This document shows, piece by piece, positions 62,806 to 64,000 of a stretch of DNA of 64,000 nt. This stretch comes from Bradyrhizobiaceae bacterium (lineage in GTDB: Bacteria; Pseudomonadota; Alphaproteobacteria; Rhizobiales; Xanthobacteraceae): positions 48,545 through 112,544 of the forward strand of contig RXJJ01000008.1 in assembly GCA_003963145.1 (NCBI GenBank), written 5' to 3'. The notes beneath the pieces were generated by a model that was not told where the DNA came from, searched no databases, and saw nothing but the letters and a program-made list of their open reading frames with translations. The position numbers and the translations under genes were made by a program. The stretch's first letter is position 1. The number at the start of each line of letters is the position of its first letter.

Positions 62806-63348
62806 ATGGCCAATATCTCGGACGCCAACACTGCGGATTTCGACCGATGGGGCGGACGGCCACCCTGGGCGTCCCGTGACAGGCGTGGCCCGGGTCGCGG
62901 AGATTTCGGTCCGCGGGACGTTCCACCCTTCGGCCGCTGGCATCGCGGTTCGCACCTCGGCCACATCATCCTCGTGGTCGCGGGCTTCATGATCTGGTGG
63001 CCGCTCGGCCTCGCTGCGCTCGCTCTTACATTCTGGAGAACAAAAATGGGTTGCTGGAATCATCACGGACATCACGGCCGCTTCGCCGACAGGATGGAGC
63101 GCATGCAGTGGAAAATGGATCGGATGCGCGGATACATGGAAGGCCGCGGATTTTACGGACCGTCCAGCGGCAACCGCGCCTTCGACGACTACCGCATGGA
63201 GACGCTGCGCCGCCTCGAGGAAGAGCAGAAGGAATTCCGCGAATTTCTCGACCGGCTGCGCCACGCCAGGGACAAGGAAGAGTTCGACGCGTTCATGGCG
63301 CAGCACCGTACCAAACCGTCCGCGCCTGACGACCAGCCGCAAGGGTGA
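62806..63348 (+). CDS. DUF2852 membrane protein
   Basis: Protein of 180 aa of the DUF2852 family from Rhizobiales. An arginine/glycine-rich N-terminus, one hydrophobic segment (HIILVVAGFMIWWPLGLAAL, about residues 50-69), a His-rich loop (CWNHHGHHGRF) and a coiled-coil C-terminus (METLRRLEEEQKEFREFLDR). The His-rich stretch could bind metal. The ATG at 62806 is preferred, as the earlier ATG lies inside the operator. Confidence 0.82.
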   Translation: MANISDANTADFDRWGGRPPWASRDRRGPGRGDFGPRDVPPFGRWHRGSHLGHIILVVAGFMIWWPLGLAALALTFWRTKMGCWNHHGHHGRFADRMERMQWKMDRMRGYMEGRGFYGPSSGNRAFDDYRMETLRRLEEEQKEFREFLDRLRHARDKEEFDAFMAQHRTKPSAPDDQPQG

Positions 63349-63383
63349 GCGGGGGACCAGGTCCCACATTCCGCAGCCATCCC

Positions 63384-63417
63384 AAGCCGCCCGCCGCGAA
63401 AGCAGCGGGCGGCTTTT
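63384..63417 (+). terminator. Rho-independent terminator
   Basis: Stem AAGCCGCCCGC / GCGGGCGGCTT (11 bp) with a 10-nt loop and TTTT tail, 35 bases after the DUF2852 stop. Confidence 0.85.
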
Positions 63418-63460
63418 GCGTGACGCCGCGCGAATGCATGGCTGCATTGCCCCAAGTGGT

Positions 63461-63474
63461 TTGACCTAAATCAA
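63461..63474. promoter_or_regulatory. FNR/FixK-type box upstream of the globin sensor
   Basis: TTGACCTAAATCAA, matching TTGA-N6-TCAA, centred about 117 bases upstream of the globin-domain gene. Similar to the ompW box at 21705. Confidence 0.65.
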
Positions 63475-63584
63475 ACAGCTCCGTCTCGGGACGCGGAATC
63501 CGCTTGTTATTAACGAAGTGGTGCGATTCGCGGCGCGATCATGCGGTGGACCACTTGTCGCGGTCCGCGATAGCGGGGGACGGA

Positions 63585-64000
63585 ATGAGCGAAAGTACGA
63601 TTGGCCGGCGATTGAAATTCGCGATGATCGATGCGGCGGCAGGCGACACGCTGCGGGCGTCGAAATCCTTCGTGCTTGCCCAACTCGATCCCCTCCTCGA
63701 CCGCTTTTACGATCACGTCGCCCAGTTCGCGGAGACGGCGAAATTCTTCAAAAGCCGCGAACACATGATGCATGCCAAGGACATGCAGATGAAGCATTGG
63801 GGCATTATTCTGGATGCGCGCTTCGACGATGTTTACGAGACATCCGTGACGAAGATCGGAGAGGTGCATAACAAGTTCGGAATGGAGCCGCGCTGGTACA
63901 TCGGCGGCTATAATATTCTGGTGGCGGGACTTTTGGATGCGATCGCGCAGCGTATGCCGGCGGGCGGTCTGTTCGATGCCAGGGGGACGGCGCAAAGGAA
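63585..64000 (+). CDS. Globin-coupled sensor, 5' part
   Basis: Incomplete gene cut off by the window end (138 codons visible). The start is chosen at 63585 with GGGGGACGGA upstream. The protein begins with a protoglobin-type sensor domain: YDHVAQFAETAKFF, a helix with KHWGIILDARFDDVYE and the proximal-histidine region KIGEVHNKFGMEPRWYIGGY. This is characteristic of globin-coupled methyl-accepting proteins and related oxygen sensors. The output domain is outside. A FixK/FNR box lies upstream, consistent with oxygen control. Confidence 0.8.
   Translation, partial: MSESTIGRRLKFAMIDAAAGDTLRASKSFVLAQLDPLLDRFYDHVAQFAETAKFFKSREHMMHAKDMQMKHWGIILDARFDDVYETSVTKIGEVHNKFGMEPRWYIGGYNILVAGLLDAIAQRMPAGGLFDARGTAQR

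Noticed and set aside
1-64000. Search for CRISPR arrays, tRNA genes, insertion sequences and prophage genes
   Set aside because: No regularly spaced repeats, transposase motifs or phage proteins seen; a visual scan cannot exclude a tRNA, so tRNAscan should confirm.

Overview
The window reads as chromosome of a GC-rich alphaproteobacterium of the Bradyrhizobium / Afipia (Oligotropha) / Rhodopseudomonas / Nitrobacter group. Evidence for this is inference from gene content: a form I aerobic CO dehydrogenase cluster of the carboxidotroph type, alphaproteobacterial cell-cycle proteins (an RcdA/DUF1465 protein and a DUF1013/TrcR-like regulator), families common in Rhizobiales (DUF1192, DUF4164, DUF2852), FixK/FNR-type boxes, and the tkt-gap-pgk block divergent from zapA. 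I saw no tRNA, rRNA, phage, insertion sequence or CRISPR array.

Layout. 1-8.1 kb: the 3' part of a CO dehydrogenase operon (coxS partial, coxL, coxD, coxE, coxF, coxG), a hairpin, then a YeiH-type membrane transporter with a 50-residue membrane miniprotein. 8.2-14.1 kb: a PepSY protein, a LysR regulator divergent from a CXXC peroxidase-like gene and a PNPOx-fold gene, a MarR-EmrB efflux pair with two visible operators, and a secreted protein with a lysozyme-like motif. 14.4-20.4 kb: a TAXI-type TRAP transporter (binding protein, fused permease, DUF1850-TPR protein) followed by a propionate/acetate-CoA ligase. 20.4-28.2 kb: small envelope proteins, a DsbA-like thioredoxin, OmpW behind a FixK/FNR box, DUF1013, then ispH-thrB-rnhA, a peroxiredoxin, a DsbD-N-like protein and YqgE. 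28.2-34.1 kb (minus strand): a polytopic GT-C-like protein, a membrane GGDEF/EAL protein with a decayed GGDEF site, and a quinone oxidoreductase. 34.2-41.2 kb: DUF1192, a candidate sRNA, rcdA, rpmE, an MsbA-like ABC exporter, a GNAT, an ExbB/MotA-like plus OmpA/MotB-like pair, and a DUF1295 protein. 41.3-49.6 kb (minus strand): suhB, a Sel1-repeat protein, a divergent thiE-like gene, then fba, pgk, gap and tkt, a central sugar-phosphate block usable for glycolysis, gluconeogenesis or the Calvin cycle. 50-64 kb: DUF4164, zapA, a 6S RNA locus, the 5-formyl-THF cyclo-ligase gene, ymdB-like phosphoesterase, a mannosyltransferase-like protein, a cytoplasmic chemoreceptor, yebC, mgtE, ruvCAB-ybgC, two TetR modules with visible operators, and a truncated globin-domain sensor behind a second FixK/FNR box.

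How the parts fit: CO dehydrogenase supplies electrons and CO2, and the tkt-gap-pgk-fba block could serve CO2 assimilation, though RubisCO is not in the window. The two FixK/FNR boxes (ompW and the globin sensor) suggest an oxygen-responsive layer.

The least ordinary signals are non-coding: three long hairpins of unrelated sequence that share one architecture (outer stem, 3-nt A/T bulge, inner stem, 21-25 nt loop), a hairpin that buries the mgtE ribosome binding site, a possible orphan sRNA before rcdA, and matched operator pairs at the MarR and TetR genes. Nothing was searched or computed against databases; all assignments come from reading motifs and context.
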